Positions 37,635-46,819 are shown, counted from the first letter of the stretch. The stretch: 64,000 nt of DNA from Flavobacterium sp. Root901 (GCF_001429765.1 NZ_LMJB01000005.1:498549-562548), one strand, 5' to 3'. The notes: generated from the letters alone by a model not told the origin. Translations and numbers: made by a program.

Positions 37635-37751
37635 ATATCTTGAATGTAATTATAAAGTTAAAAGTTGGGCCTAAATTATGCTTTTTTGTTACAAAAAGCT
37701 AACAGTTAACACTGTGTTATGAAATTATATCGAATTTTATGAGTTACAGTA

Positions 37752-38618
37752 TTAAATATTCTTAAAAATATCCTCACAAGTATAAACGTCTTTCAACCTC
37801 ACTCCTTTCTCTGTATGCTCAACAGTTATAATCTGATTGTGAGCATCGTGCTCTAAAAACAAATAATGATTGTTTTCGGCAGCAGCATTTAGGAATTTAG
37901 ATTTTTCCGGCATTGTCAATAATGGTCTTGTATCGTAACCCATAACATACGGAAGCGGAATATGTCCGGCTGTCGCTAATAAATCGGCACAAAAAACGAT
38001 GGTTTTATCTTGATATTGAATGTGCGGAATCATTTGCTTTTCTGTATGCCCATCAACATAAAAAATGTCGAAACCTAGTTCTTTTGAAAAACCAAAATCA
38101 CTTTCAGGCCTTTCAATAAAATTCAATTGTCCGCTTTCCTGCATCGGAATAATATTTTCTGTCAAGAAAGAGGCTTTTTCACGTGCATTTGGTTTAACTG
38201 CCCAATTCCAATGATTCTCGTTGGTCCAGAATTTTGCATTTTTAAAGGCCGGTTCGTAAAAGGTTTTATCCGCATTCCACTGAACACTTCCACCGCAATG
38301 ATCAAAATGCAGATGCGTCATAAAAACATCTGTAATATCATTTCGGTGAAAACCATATTTTGCTAAAGATTTATCGATAGAATGTGATCCCCAGAGTGAA
38401 TAATAACCAAAGAATTTCTCCGACTGTTTATTGCCCATTCCAGTGTCAATTAAAATTAGGCGGTTTCCATCTTCAATAAGCAAACAACGCGCTGCAATAT
38501 CAATTAGATTATTTTCATCTGCAGGATTGGTTTTATTCCAGATGGTTTTAGGAACAACTCCAAACATGGCGCCGCCGTCTAACTTAAAATTTCCTGATTC
38601 TATTGGGTAAAGTTTCAT
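37752..38618 (-). CDS. Metallo-beta-lactamase-fold hydrolase (lactonase-like)
   Basis: A 288-residue cytoplasmic enzyme with the metal motif MTHLHFDHCGG (HxHxDH), preceded by ILIDTGMG and followed by the third-ligand region YVDGHTEKQMIPHI, CADLLATAGHIP and a late FLEHDAHN. The pattern fits the branch that includes AHL-lactonase-like and uncharacterised MBL proteins. No signal peptide is seen, which differs from the exported phosphodiesterase at 4352. The substrate cannot be told from sequence. It stands between the S8 gene and the suf genes with no operon partner. Confidence 0.82.
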   Translation of the reverse strand: MKLYPIESGNFKLDGGAMFGVVPKTIWNKTNPADENNLIDIAARCLLIEDGNRLILIDTGMGNKQSEKFFGYYSLWGSHSIDKSLAKYGFHRNDITDVFMTHLHFDHCGGSVQWNADKTFYEPAFKNAKFWTNENHWNWAVKPNAREKASFLTENIIPMQESGQLNFIERPESDFGFSKELGFDIFYVDGHTEKQMIPHIQYQDKTIVFCADLLATAGHIPLPYVMGYDTRPLLTMPEKSKFLNAAAENNHYLFLEHDAHNQIITVEHTEKGVRLKDVYTCEDIFKNI

Positions 38619-38824
38619 GAGTTTAAATTTCTAATAAGAAACAAAGCTAGGAAATCCAATTTCCTTATGCTAAAATCTGTTTAAAAACTTAAAATCAAAT
38701 TTATTCACACCTCAATTCATTATTAGTTTTAAAATCACCAATGTTATTCTGCCAAAATAACTAATATCTATTTTAACATTTGTTATAATAATGTGAACCA
38801 TTATGGAAAAAGGTTTTTAAGTCG

Positions 38825-38832
38825 TATCTTTG
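38825..38832 (+). promoter_or_regulatory. Likely -7 element of the suf operon
   Basis: TATCTTTG, a perfect TAnnTTTG, 107 bases before the sufA ATG. A TTG at the normal distance was not found. The 321-base gap 38619-38939 contains no gene and is otherwise A/T-rich; the 100-base leader could carry control signals but no motif was recognised. Confidence 0.5.
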
Positions 38833-38939
38833 CAGATAATTTCATTTCTGCATTGACAGACAGCACTTTAAAATGTAATAATTTGATTACTTTTTAATGA
38901 ATAATAAGGAATGTTGAAAAGATAAATACCATAAAAACA

Positions 38940-39269
38940 ATGATAAAAGTTTCTGATACAGCCAAAAAGAAAATCATCGACCTAATGACTGATGATGGTT
39001 TTGATGCCGCTCATGACTACGTACGTGTAGGTGTGAAAAGCGGTGGATGCTCTGGTTTGTCTTATGATTTAAAATTTGACAAAACGAAAGGCGACGACGA
39101 TAAAATATTCGTAGACAACGACATACAAATTGCAGTTGAAAAAAAATCATTTTTGTATTTAGCCGGAACAATTCTTGAATTTTCGGGTGGATTAAACGGA
39201 AAAGGTTTTGTTTTTAACAATCCAAATGCAAGCAGGACTTGTGGTTGCGGTGAATCTTTTTCACTATAA
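38940..39269 (+). CDS. sufA: A-type iron-sulfur carrier protein SufA/IscA-like
   Basis: A 109-residue carrier that receives Fe-S clusters from the SufBCD scaffold and passes them to target enzymes. The three conserved cysteines are Cys37 (SGGCSGLSY), Cys101 and Cys103 (RTCGCGESF). Conserved DNPNA-like (NNPNASRTC) residues precede the last pair. It is the first gene of the suf series, 76 bases before sufB, and follows a probable promoter. The A-type protein at the head of the series is usual for Bacteroidota SUF loci. Confidence 0.93.
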   Translation: MIKVSDTAKKKIIDLMTDDGFDAAHDYVRVGVKSGGCSGLSYDLKFDKTKGDDDKIFVDNDIQIAVEKKSFLYLAGTILEFSGGLNGKGFVFNNPNASRTCGCGESFSL

Positions 39270-39345
39270 ATTAAAAAGAATTTATATAAGCAAAATTTAA
39301 ACTTTTCTGAATTAAAGTTTTTGAAGAGTTTTAAAAAACTAAAAA

Positions 39346-40794
39346 ATGTCAAAATACACAGAAGACGATTTAAAAATCGAACTCGAAACTAAAGAATACG
39401 AATACGGTTTTTATACAAATATTGAATCGGAGACGTTTCCTATTGGCTTAAACGAAGACATCGTAAGAGCTATTTCTCTTAAAAAAGAAGAGCCCGAATG
39501 GATGACCGAATGGCGCATCGAGGCTTTTCGCGCCTGGAAAGAAATGATCGAGCCGGAATGGGCAAATGTTCAATATGAAAAACCGGATTTTCAGGCCATT
39601 TCGTATTATTCAGCTCCAAAACAAGTAGATCCAAACAAAACTCTTGACGATGTAGATCCTGAACTTTTAGAAATGTACAAAAAGTTAGGAATCTCTGTTG
39701 ACGAACAAAAAATGATGAACAATGTCGCTATGGATATTGTTGTCGATTCTGTTTCTGTTGCTACGACTTTCAAGAAAACTCTGGCAGAAAAAGGAATTAT
39801 TTTCTGTCCGATTTCTGAAGCTATAAAAGAACATCCGGAATTAGTTAAAAAATATTTAGGAACAGTTGTACCTCAAAAAGACAACTTCTACGCAGCATTA
39901 AATTCAGCGGTTTTCTCTGACGGAAGTTTCTGTTATATTCCAAAAGGCGTTCGCTGCCCAATGGAACTTTCAACTTATTTCAGAATCAATCAGGCAGGAA
40001 CAGGACAATTTGAAAGAACGCTTGTTATCGCTGATGAAGGAAGTTACGTTTCTTACCTAGAAGGATGTACTGCTCCAAGCCGTGACGAAAATCAATTACA
40101 CGCCGCTGTGGTTGAGTTAATCGCTTTGGATGATGCTGAAATTAAATATTCTACTGTTCAAAACTGGTTCCCTGGAAATAAAGAAGGAAAAGGCGGGGTT
40201 TATAATTTCGTAACCAAAAGAGGTTTATGTGAAACAAACGCTAAAATTTCCTGGACACAGGTTGAAACAGGTTCTGCCGTTACTTGGAAATATCCTTCTT
40301 GTGTATTAAAAGGAGATAATTCGGTTGGAGAATTTTATTCTATCGCCGTTACCAATAATTTCCAACAGGCAGATACGGGAACTAAAATGATCCATTTAGG
40401 AAAAAATACTAAATCGACTATTATTTCTAAAGGTATTTCAGCTGGAAAATCACAAAATAGTTATAGAGGATTAGTGCAAATTTCGCCAAGAGCGGAGAAT
40501 GCAAGAAACTTTTCGCAATGTGATTCTTTATTAATGGGTAATAATTGCGGAGCGCATACTTTTCCGTATATCGAAAGTAAAAATCCATCAGCTAAAATTG
40601 AGCACGAAGCAACTACAAGTAAAATTGGAGAAGATCAGGTTTTTTACTGTAACCAAAGAGGTATTCCGACTGAAAAGGCGATTGCTTTAATTGTAAATGG
40701 TTTCAGTAAAGATGTATTGAACAAACTACCAATGGAATTTGCTGTTGAAGCTCAAAAATTATTAGAGATTTCTTTAGAAGGTTCTGTAGGATAA
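39346..40794 (+). CDS. sufB: Fe-S cluster assembly scaffold protein SufB
   Basis: A 482-residue core scaffold subunit that with SufC and SufD builds clusters. Family landmarks: [87 protein letters not shown] and the C-terminal [16 protein letters not shown]. Several conserved cysteines are retained. Length is normal. It is separated from sufC by an inserted flavin reductase gene starting 7 bases after its stop. Confidence 0.96.
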   Translation: MSKYTEDDLKIELETKEYEYGFYTNIESETFPIGLNEDIVRAISLKKEEPEWMTEWRIEAFRAWKEMIEPEWANVQYEKPDFQAISYYSAPKQVDPNKTLDDVDPELLEMYKKLGISVDEQKMMNNVAMDIVVDSVSVATTFKKTLAEKGIIFCPISEAIKEHPELVKKYLGTVVPQKDNFYAALNSAVFSDGSFCYIPKGVRCPMELSTYFRINQAGTGQFERTLVIADEGSYVSYLEGCTAPSRDENQLHAAVVELIALDDAEIKYSTVQNWFPGNKEGKGGVYNFVTKRGLCETNAKISWTQVETGSAVTWKYPSCVLKGDNSVGEFYSIAVTNNFQQADTGTKMIHLGKNTKSTIISKGISAGKSQNSYRGLVQISPRAENARNFSQCDSLLMGNNCGAHTFPYIESKNPSAKIEHEATTSKIGEDQVFYCNQRGIPTEKAIALIVNGFSKDVLNKLPMEFAVEAQKLLEISLEGSVG

Positions 40795-40801
40795 TTATAC
40801 A

Positions 40802-41290
40802 ATGGAAAACAAAAAAGTCATCATTCTAGGTTCTTCAAGAAAAAACGGAAACACAACAAGAATTGTAGATAAAATTGCAAAAGAATACAATATTGATGTA
40901 GTGAACCTCAGTGATTATACTATTTCATATTATGATTACGAAAGCAAAAATATAGACGATGATTTTTTGCCTTTAATAAGAGGAATAATTGAAAAGTACG
41001 ACACTTTAATTTTTGCAACTCCTATATATTGGTACAATATGAGTGGGATTATGAAGGTTTTCTTTGATCGTTTTTCAGATTTAATCCGAATTGAAAAAGA
41101 AACCGGAAGAAAACTCAGAGGAAAAAAAATTGGTGTGATATCCAACTCACACGACAACCAGATTGAAGAGAGTTTTTACATTCCGTTTAAAAAAACAGCA
41201 GATTATTTAGGCATGGAATATTTAGGACACGCGCATTTTAATGCCAATGTTTTAAACCAGCCAACAAAAATAGAATTGACATTTATATAA
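40802..41290 (+). CDS. NAD(P)H-dependent FMN reductase/flavodoxin-like protein inserted in the suf operon
   Basis: A 162-residue flavodoxin-fold oxidoreductase: flavin phosphate loop GSSRKNGNTTRIV near the N-terminus and ATPIYWYNMSGIMKVFFDRF, the family's conserved PIYW block. It sits 7 bases after sufB and 14 bases before sufC, on the same strand. That spacing puts it in the suf message. SUF assembly needs electrons, and in other bacteria FADH2 bound by SufBC2D is suggested to supply them; a role here is a tempting inference but unproven. It could equally be a quinone or nitro reductase that was inserted by chance. Confidence 0.8.
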   Translation: MENKKVIILGSSRKNGNTTRIVDKIAKEYNIDVVNLSDYTISYYDYESKNIDDDFLPLIRGIIEKYDTLIFATPIYWYNMSGIMKVFFDRFSDLIRIEKETGRKLRGKKIGVISNSHDNQIEESFYIPFKKTADYLGMEYLGHAHFNANVLNQPTKIELTFI

Positions 41291-41304
41291 AAATAAAAAA
41301 AACA

Positions 41305-42051
41305 ATGTTATCAATAAAAAACCTTCACGCCGCAATTGGTGATAAAGAAATCCTAAAAGGAATTAACATAGAAGTAAAAGCTGGTGAAGTACACGCCATT
41401 ATGGGACCAAACGGTTCTGGAAAAAGTACACTTTCGGCTGTTATTGCCGGAAACGAAAACTATGAAGTTACAGACGGAGAAGTTATTCTTGACGGAGAAG
41501 ATCTTGCTGATCTTGCTCCTGAAGAAAGAGCGCACAAAGGTGTTTTCCTTTCTTTTCAATATCCTGTAGAAATTCCAGGAGTTAGCGTTACTAACTTTAT
41601 GAAAACAGCTATTAACGAAACTCGTAAAGCAAACGGTCAGGAAGAAATGCCGGCTAACGAAATGCTGAAAGTAATTCGCGAGAAATCTGAATTGTTAGAA
41701 ATCGACCGTAAATTTTTATCCCGTTCATTAAACGAAGGTTTTTCAGGAGGAGAGAAAAAAAGAAACGAGATTTTCCAAATGGCAATGTTAGAACCAAAAT
41801 TGGCTATTCTTGATGAAACCGATTCTGGTCTTGATATCGATGCTTTAAGAATTGTTGCAAATGGTGTAAATAAACTTAAAAGCGAGAAAAACGCAATTAT
41901 CGTTATTACGCACTACCAACGTTTATTAGATTATATCGTTCCGGATTTCGTTCACGTATTATATAATGGTAGAATCGTAAAATCTGGCGGAAAAGAATTG
42001 GCGTACGAATTAGAAGAAAAAGGATACGACTGGATTAAGGCAGAAAATTAA
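41305..42051 (+). CDS. sufC: Fe-S cluster assembly ATPase SufC
   Basis: A 248-residue ABC-type ATPase that drives cluster assembly with SufB and SufD. Walker A GPNGSGKST, signature FSGGEKKRNEIFQMA, Walker B LAILDETDSGLDIDAL and switch His in VITHYQRLLDYI are all present. The Walker B DETDSGLD form is characteristic of SufC as opposed to transport ATPases. It is followed 76 bases later by the four-helix-bundle cassette. Confidence 0.96.
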   Translation: MLSIKNLHAAIGDKEILKGINIEVKAGEVHAIMGPNGSGKSTLSAVIAGNENYEVTDGEVILDGEDLADLAPEERAHKGVFLSFQYPVEIPGVSVTNFMKTAINETRKANGQEEMPANEMLKVIREKSELLEIDRKFLSRSLNEGFSGGEKKRNEIFQMAMLEPKLAILDETDSGLDIDALRIVANGVNKLKSEKNAIIVITHYQRLLDYIVPDFVHVLYNGRIVKSGGKELAYELEEKGYDWIKAEN

Positions 42052-42054
42052 TTT

Positions 42055-42087
42055 GTTTCATGTTTCATGTTTTTTTAGTTTCAAGTT
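42055..42087 (+). repeat. Left arm of the GTTTCAR cassette
   Basis: Three GTTTCA units (42055-42060, 42062-42067, 42078-42083) ending AGTTTCAAGTT. They are reverse complementary to the repeat after the four-helix-bundle gene (42521-42546). Confidence 0.65.
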
Positions 42088-42127
42088 AAACTACATTTGT
42101 AAGTTTTAACTTAAAATAAAATACGAA

Positions 42128-42517
42128 ATGGCAACAATTAATCGATTTGAGGATTTAGAAATCTGGAAAGAAGCTAGACGATTAGCAAAAGAAGTTCATC
42201 TTATTGCAGTTGAAACAGAATTAAGATCAGATCTCAGATTTAAAAATCAAATAAAAGATTCTTCGGGCTCAGTAATGGATAACATTGCTGAAGGTTTTGA
42301 AAGAGATGGAAATTTAGAGTTTAGACAATTTTTATCTATCGCAAAAGGTTCAGCCGGAGAAACAAGATCTCAGCTATATCGGGTTTTTGATTTTGAATAC
42401 ATTTCAGAAGAAAAATTCGAAGCTTTAAAAAAAGATTACGAAAACCTAAGCGGTAAAATAAAAAACTTTATCACTTATTTAAATAAAAAAGATTTCAAAG
42501 GGAATAAGTTTCAGTAA
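42128..42517 (+). CDS. Four-helix-bundle protein (23S rRNA intervening-sequence/Avd-like)
   Basis: A 129-residue protein of the S23/IVP family (PF05635-like): FEDLEIWKEARRLAKEVH, FKNQIKDSSGSVMDNIAEGFERDGNLEFRQFLSIAKGSAGETRSQLYRVFDF and a final amphipathic helix. Related proteins occur in ORFs inside 23S rRNA intervening sequences and as Avd in diversity-generating retroelements; the function of solo members is not known. It lies between sufC and sufD in the same direction, with inverted GTTTCAR arrays on both sides, which suggests it came in as a cassette. No reverse transcriptase or variable repeat is present nearby, so it is not part of a retroelement here. Confidence 0.85.
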   Translation: MATINRFEDLEIWKEARRLAKEVHLIAVETELRSDLRFKNQIKDSSGSVMDNIAEGFERDGNLEFRQFLSIAKGSAGETRSQLYRVFDFEYISEEKFEALKKDYENLSGKIKNFITYLNKKDFKGNKFQ

Positions 42518-42546
42518 GTAAAACCTGAAACTTGAAACCTGAAACC
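42506..42546 (+). repeat. Right arm of the GTTTCAR cassette, with hairpin at the gene's end
   Basis: TGAAACCTGAAAC-type units (42521-42546) are the reverse complement of the left arm. AAGTTTCAG (42506-42514, overlapping the stop) also pairs with CTGAAACTT (42525-42533), making a local hairpin 19 bases upstream of the sufD start. Confidence 0.65.
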
Positions 42547-42565
42547 CCGAAGGAAACAAAACAAA

Positions 42566-43882
42566 ATGGATTTAAAAGAAAAATTAGTATCGTCTTTTAT
42601 GGCTTTTGAGGAGCGTGTTGATGTAAATTCAGATTTGCATGATATACGCACGAGTGCTATAAAAAACTTTGAAAATAAAGGTTTTCCAACCAAAAAAGAA
42701 GAAGCGTGGAAATATACATCGTTAAACGCCATTTTAAAAAATGACTTTACGGTTTTTCCAAAGCAGGAAAATGCAATCGAATTTAATCAGGTAAAAAAAT
42801 ACTTTTTACACGAAATAGACACTTATAAATTAGTTTTTATTGATGGTGTTTTCAGTTCGCATTTGTCTTCTACAACACACGACGGAATCGATGTTTGTTT
42901 GATGTCATCAGCATTGACCAAACCAAAATATAAAATGGTCATTGATACCTACTTCAATCAGATTGCAAGCAAAGATGAGAGTTTGACCTCTTTGAATACA
43001 GCTTTTGCAAGTGAAGGCGCTTTTATCAATATCCCAAAGAAGAAAGTTGCCGACAAACCAATCGAGGTTATGTTTTTCTCAACAGGAAATGAAGCAGCAT
43101 TAATGGTTCAGCCAAGAAATTTGATTATTGTGGGCGAAAATTCACATGTTCAGATTATTGAGCGTCACCAAAGTTTGAATGAAAATCCGGTTCTAACAAA
43201 TTCTGTTACAGAGATTTTTGCTCAAAAACGTGCGATTGTTGATTATTACAAAATTCAGAATGATAATAGCGAAGCAAATTTAGTAGACAATACTTATGTG
43301 TCGCAGCAACAGGAAAGTCATGCTTCTGTTCACACATTTTCATTTGGAGGAAACCTGACACGTAACAATTTAAACTTTTATCATTTTGGAGAAAGATTGA
43401 CAAGTACGTTAAACGGAATTTCAATCTTAAATGATAAACAACACGTTGACCATTATACTTTAGTAAACCACGCAACACCAAACTGCGAAAGTTTTCAGGA
43501 CTATAAAGGAATTTTTTCTGATCGTTCGACAGGAGTTTTCAACGGAAAAGTTTTGGTAGAAAAAGAAGCTCAAAAAACAAATGCTTTCCAAAAAAGCAAT
43601 AACATTTTATTGAGTGATAAAGCTACAATCAACGCAAAACCTCAATTAGAGATTTTCGCAGACGACGTAAAATGTTCTCACGGATGTACTGTTGGACAGC
43701 TTGACGAAACAGCAATGTTCTACATGCAGTCACGCGGAATCCCGAAAAAAGAAGCTAAAGCTTTATTGATGTACGCATTCTCAAATGCGGTTATCGAAAG
43801 CATCAAAATACCGGAATTAAAACAAAGAATTACTAAAATCATTGCCATGAAATTGGGCGTGAATTTAGGATTTGATTTGTAG
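42566..43882 (+). CDS. sufD: Fe-S cluster assembly protein SufD
   Basis: A 438-residue paralogue of SufB and third member of the SufBCD complex. N-terminal helical region with ENKGFPTKKEEAWKYTSL, then the right-handed beta-helix core and the conserved C-terminal block FADDVKCSHGCTVGQLDETAMFYMQSRGIPKKEAKALL with the family's cysteine and histidine. It follows the cassette closely and is terminated by a clear hairpin, so sufA-sufB-sufC-sufD is one transcription unit and sufS lies in another. Confidence 0.95.
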   Translation: MDLKEKLVSSFMAFEERVDVNSDLHDIRTSAIKNFENKGFPTKKEEAWKYTSLNAILKNDFTVFPKQENAIEFNQVKKYFLHEIDTYKLVFIDGVFSSHLSSTTHDGIDVCLMSSALTKPKYKMVIDTYFNQIASKDESLTSLNTAFASEGAFINIPKKKVADKPIEVMFFSTGNEAALMVQPRNLIIVGENSHVQIIERHQSLNENPVLTNSVTEIFAQKRAIVDYYKIQNDNSEANLVDNTYVSQQQESHASVHTFSFGGNLTRNNLNFYHFGERLTSTLNGISILNDKQHVDHYTLVNHATPNCESFQDYKGIFSDRSTGVFNGKVLVEKEAQKTNAFQKSNNILLSDKATINAKPQLEIFADDVKCSHGCTVGQLDETAMFYMQSRGIPKKEAKALLMYAFSNAVIESIKIPELKQRITKIIAMKLGVNLGFDL

Positions 43883-43903
43883 AATTCTATTTAATAAAAA
43901 TTA

Positions 43904-43938
43904 AAAACCGATAAGTCTTAAAGTTTATCGGTTTTTTT
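43904..43938 (+). terminator. Terminator after sufD
   Basis: AAACCGATAA and TTTATCGGTTT form a stem followed by a T run, 22 bases past the sufD stop. This ends the sufABCD unit. Confidence 0.85.
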
Positions 43939-43945
43939 ATGCAAT

Positions 43946-44023
43946 CCTGCAAGGTTTCCAAAACCTTGTAGGTATTATTATAACCCAAAAACCACACCTA
44001 CAAGGTTTTGGAAACCTTGCAGG
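43946..44023. repeat. Perfect 27-bp inverted repeat with nested palindromes
   Basis: Left arm 43946-43972 (CCTGCAAGGTTTCC...) and right arm 43997-44023 (CCTACAAGGTTTTGG...) are exact reverse complements with a 24-base spacer. Each arm also folds on itself (CAAGGTTT against AAACCTTG). It sits between sufD and the converging serine hydrolase gene, ending 11 bases from that gene's stop, so it could serve as that gene's terminator on the minus strand. Confidence 0.8.
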
Positions 44024-44034
44024 AGCAAACAATA

Positions 44035-45384
44035 TTATTTCTTCACACTATCGATTACACTTTTCAAAAACCCATTAAAATCAAATCCCGGTTCTTCTTC
44101 TCTCACTCCCATCCTAACAATTACCATATCCATTGACGGAATAATCGCCACCATCTGACCTTGATATCCGCTGCAGTAAAACATATCACGAGGAACGTCC
44201 GGAAATTTTCCACCGGCATTTAACCAAAACTGCGCTCCATATTTTCCTTCCGAAGTATTTGTTGGCGTTGCCGTATATTTTACCCAGCTTTCATCAAGGA
44301 TTTGTTCGCCTTTCCAGTTTCCTTTATGCAGATATAATAACCCAAATTTTGACCAGTCACGAGGTGTTGCCCATGCATATGACGAACCCACAAAGGTTCC
44401 GGACATATCTTGTTCCACAATCATAGAATTCATTCCTATTTTATCAATTACGGCGCTGTACCAAAAATCAAGATATTCCTGTTGGGTTTTAAATTGTCTT
44501 TTTAAAATGAGAGATAATAAATTGGTTGTTCCTGATGAATAATTCCAATGCGTATTAGGTTTAAATTGTGCCGGTTTTTCCAATTGTACTTTTCCCATAT
44601 CTTCAGCCTGAAAAAGCATTTTTGTAGCGTCGCAAATCGTACTATAATTCTCTTCCCATTCTAAACCGGAATTCATGTGAAGTAAATCATTGATTGTAAT
44701 GTTTTTACGCTCATCATTTTTCCATTCTGCGACAGGAGCAGGTTTATAAATATCAATTTTTCCTTGTTTTGCTAAAACTCCAAAAGCCGAACTTGTAATA
44801 CTTTTAGTCATTGACCATCCTAAAATTTTGCTGTCTTTTGTAAAACCTGTATCGTACTTTTCGGCAATTAATTTATCCTTGTATAAAACTAAAACCGCAC
44901 GCGTTCTTTTAATTCTGCCGCCCGTTTTGTCAAAAGCAGCATCAATGGCTTTCTTTAATTTCGAATAATTTATATTTGAAAATGCCGTGTCTTTTGGTTC
45001 CTTATTTCCGTACGGAAAAGGAAGATTATATTCTAATTTGGTTCTTTTGGGAAGTAAATAAGGTTTAGAAACATCAAAATCATCATTAATCAAAGTTGCG
45101 CCTAATCCTTCGCGGTAAATTGCTTTTCTTTCTTTTAATCCATAAACGGAAGCTGTCGCAAATTTTTCTGCATCATTTATAGAATTTTTTGCCAGATCAA
45201 TCATTTTAATATCATTGTCTGTTTTCTCAATTAAATCTAAAGGGCGTTTATCTATAAAATGTCCTGATGCCACACTTTTGGCCGAAAATCCCGAAATCAA
45301 ATCCAGCTTGGGATAAGTTGTAAATCCGAAATACAAAAAAGCAAGAACTAAGACGAGCAAAAGTACTTTGAGAAATTTTTTCAT
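44035..45384 (-). CDS. Serine hydrolase, class C beta-lactamase-like
   Basis: A 449-residue protein with an N-terminal membrane anchor or uncleaved signal (MKKFLKVLLLVLVLAFLYFGF). The SxxK active site is SMTK (Ser191, Lys194); further fold landmarks are LLHMNSGLEWEENYS, NYSSGTTNLL (in the YxN position Tyr-Ser-Ser) and YCSGYQGQMVAIIPSMDMVIVRMG. ATG at 45384 is chosen; the frame runs upstream to 45471. This family includes esterases, D-amino-acid peptidases and penicillin-binding proteins, so antibiotic hydrolysis should not be assumed. It is on the opposite strand in the middle of the suf genes. Confidence 0.85.
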   Translation of the reverse strand: MKKFLKVLLLVLVLAFLYFGFTTYPKLDLISGFSAKSVASGHFIDKRPLDLIEKTDNDIKMIDLAKNSINDAEKFATASVYGLKERKAIYREGLGATLINDDFDVSKPYLLPKRTKLEYNLPFPYGNKEPKDTAFSNINYSKLKKAIDAAFDKTGGRIKRTRAVLVLYKDKLIAEKYDTGFTKDSKILGWSMTKSITSSAFGVLAKQGKIDIYKPAPVAEWKNDERKNITINDLLHMNSGLEWEENYSTICDATKMLFQAEDMGKVQLEKPAQFKPNTHWNYSSGTTNLLSLILKRQFKTQQEYLDFWYSAVIDKIGMNSMIVEQDMSGTFVGSSYAWATPRDWSKFGLLYLHKGNWKGEQILDESWVKYTATPTNTSEGKYGAQFWLNAGGKFPDVPRDMFYCSGYQGQMVAIIPSMDMVIVRMGVREEEPGFDFNGFLKSVIDSVKK

Positions 45385-45571
45385 AATGCTGAAATTAATT
45401 TTATTGCAATATAAATAATTTATGCTCATGATTTTAACCGTCAAATTATAAATCTGATTCAGATAATTCATAAAACTGAATTGATTTTTACAGAATCGAC
45501 ATTTACATTTTGTAACAATAGCGCCATAAAAGGAAATTATAGAATTGCTGTATAAACAAATTTAGTTTTAG

Positions 45572-45579
45572 TACTTTTG
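45572..45579 (+). promoter_or_regulatory. -7 element of the sufS unit
   Basis: TACTTTTG matches TAnnTTTG, 25 bases before the sufS ATG; a TTG at 45545-45547 is 24 bases upstream, slightly long for the consensus. Confidence 0.5.
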
Positions 45580-45604
45580 TAAATAGATTTTTTCTAAATA
45601 AGAC

Positions 45605-46819
45605 ATGCTAGATATTCAAAAAATAAGAGCTGATTTTCCGATACTTTCACAAACTGTAAACGGAAAGCCATTAGTATATTTCGACAACGGAGCTACTTCA
45701 CAAAAACCACAAGTTGTAATTGATGCTGAAGTAAAATATTATCAGGAAATTAATGCCAATATACACCGCGGCGTTCATACATTAAGCCAGTTAGCAACTG
45801 ATGCTTACGAGGTTTCACGCGGAAAAGTCAAAGATCATATTAATGCAAAATTTGCACATGAAGTACTTTTTACTTCCGGAACAACTCACGGAATTAACTT
45901 AGTTTCAAACGGTTTTGCTTCTATTTTAAAACCTGGCGACGAAGTTGTGGTTTCTTCTTTGGAACACCACAGTAATATTGTGCCCTGGCAAATGTTATGC
46001 GAAAGAACCGGAGCAGTATTAAGAGTGATTCCGATTGACCAAAACGGAGAATTAATACTTTCAGAATTTGATGCTTTGCTTTCTGAAAAAACAAAAATTG
46101 TTACCGTAAATCATATTTCAAATGCACTTGGAGTTATAAATCCAATTAAATATATCATTGAAAAAGCACATGCTGTCGGCGCTGCAGTTTTAATTGACGG
46201 TGCTCAGGCTGTCCCACATTTAAAACCGGATGTTCAGGATTTAGATTGTGATTTTTATGCTTTTTCAGGACATAAAATGTGCGGACCAACCGGAACCGGA
46301 ATTCTTTACGGAAAAGAAGAATGGCTGAACAAACTTCCTCCTTACCAGGGTGGAGGAGAAATGATCAAAGAAGTTACTTTTGAAAAAACAACTTACGCAG
46401 ATCTTCCTCATAAATTTGAAGCCGGGACACCAAATATTGCCGGTGGAATTGTTTTAGGAACCGCAATTGATTATTTAAACGAGGTTGGATTTGAGAATAT
46501 TCAAAAATATGAAGAAGAATTGCTGGAACACGCAACCAAACGTTTGTCAGAAATTGAAGGCATAAGAATTTATGGAAACACAAAAAATAAAGCTTCTGTA
46601 GTTTCGTTTAATATTGATGGAATCCATCCGTATGATGTTGGTTCTATTATTGATAAACTGGGAATTGCAGTTAGAACCGGACATCATTGCGCACAGCCAA
46701 TTATGAATTTCTTTTGTATTCCCGGAACTATACGCGCTTCTTTTTCATTTTATAATACCAAACAAGAGATTGACCAAATGGTCGATGCCGTTAAAAAGGC
46801 ACAAACAATGCTAAGCTAA
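45605..46819 (+). CDS. sufS: Cysteine desulfurase SufS
   Basis: A 404-residue PLP enzyme that takes sulfur from cysteine and loads it onto SufE for cluster building. PLP-binding Lys224 lies in FSGHKMCGPTGTGIL, the active-site cysteine is Cys362 in RTGHHCAQPIM, and VYFDNGATSQKP, HRGVHTLSQLATDAYE and EHHSNIVPW are typical of the SufS/group II type. It is the first gene of a separate suf unit that also includes a lipoprotein gene, sufE and a DUF59 gene. Confidence 0.96.
   Translation: MLDIQKIRADFPILSQTVNGKPLVYFDNGATSQKPQVVIDAEVKYYQEINANIHRGVHTLSQLATDAYEVSRGKVKDHINAKFAHEVLFTSGTTHGINLVSNGFASILKPGDEVVVSSLEHHSNIVPWQMLCERTGAVLRVIPIDQNGELILSEFDALLSEKTKIVTVNHISNALGVINPIKYIIEKAHAVGAAVLIDGAQAVPHLKPDVQDLDCDFYAFSGHKMCGPTGTGILYGKEEWLNKLPPYQGGGEMIKEVTFEKTTYADLPHKFEAGTPNIAGGIVLGTAIDYLNEVGFENIQKYEEELLEHATKRLSEIEGIRIYGNTKNKASVVSFNIDGIHPYDVGSIIDKLGIAVRTGHHCAQPIMNFFCIPGTIRASFSFYNTKQEIDQMVDAVKKAQTMLS

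Noticed and set aside
38619-38939. Riboswitch or Fe-S sensor site before sufA.
   Set aside because: The leader is long, but I could not find a conserved riboswitch fold or an IscR-type site.
42128-42517. Diversity-generating retroelement.
   Set aside because: The gene resembles Avd, but no reverse transcriptase, template repeat or variable repeat is nearby.
44035-45384. Beta-lactamase resistance gene.
   Set aside because: The SxxK fold is shared with esterases and peptidases, and the rest of the sequence gives no support for drug hydrolysis.
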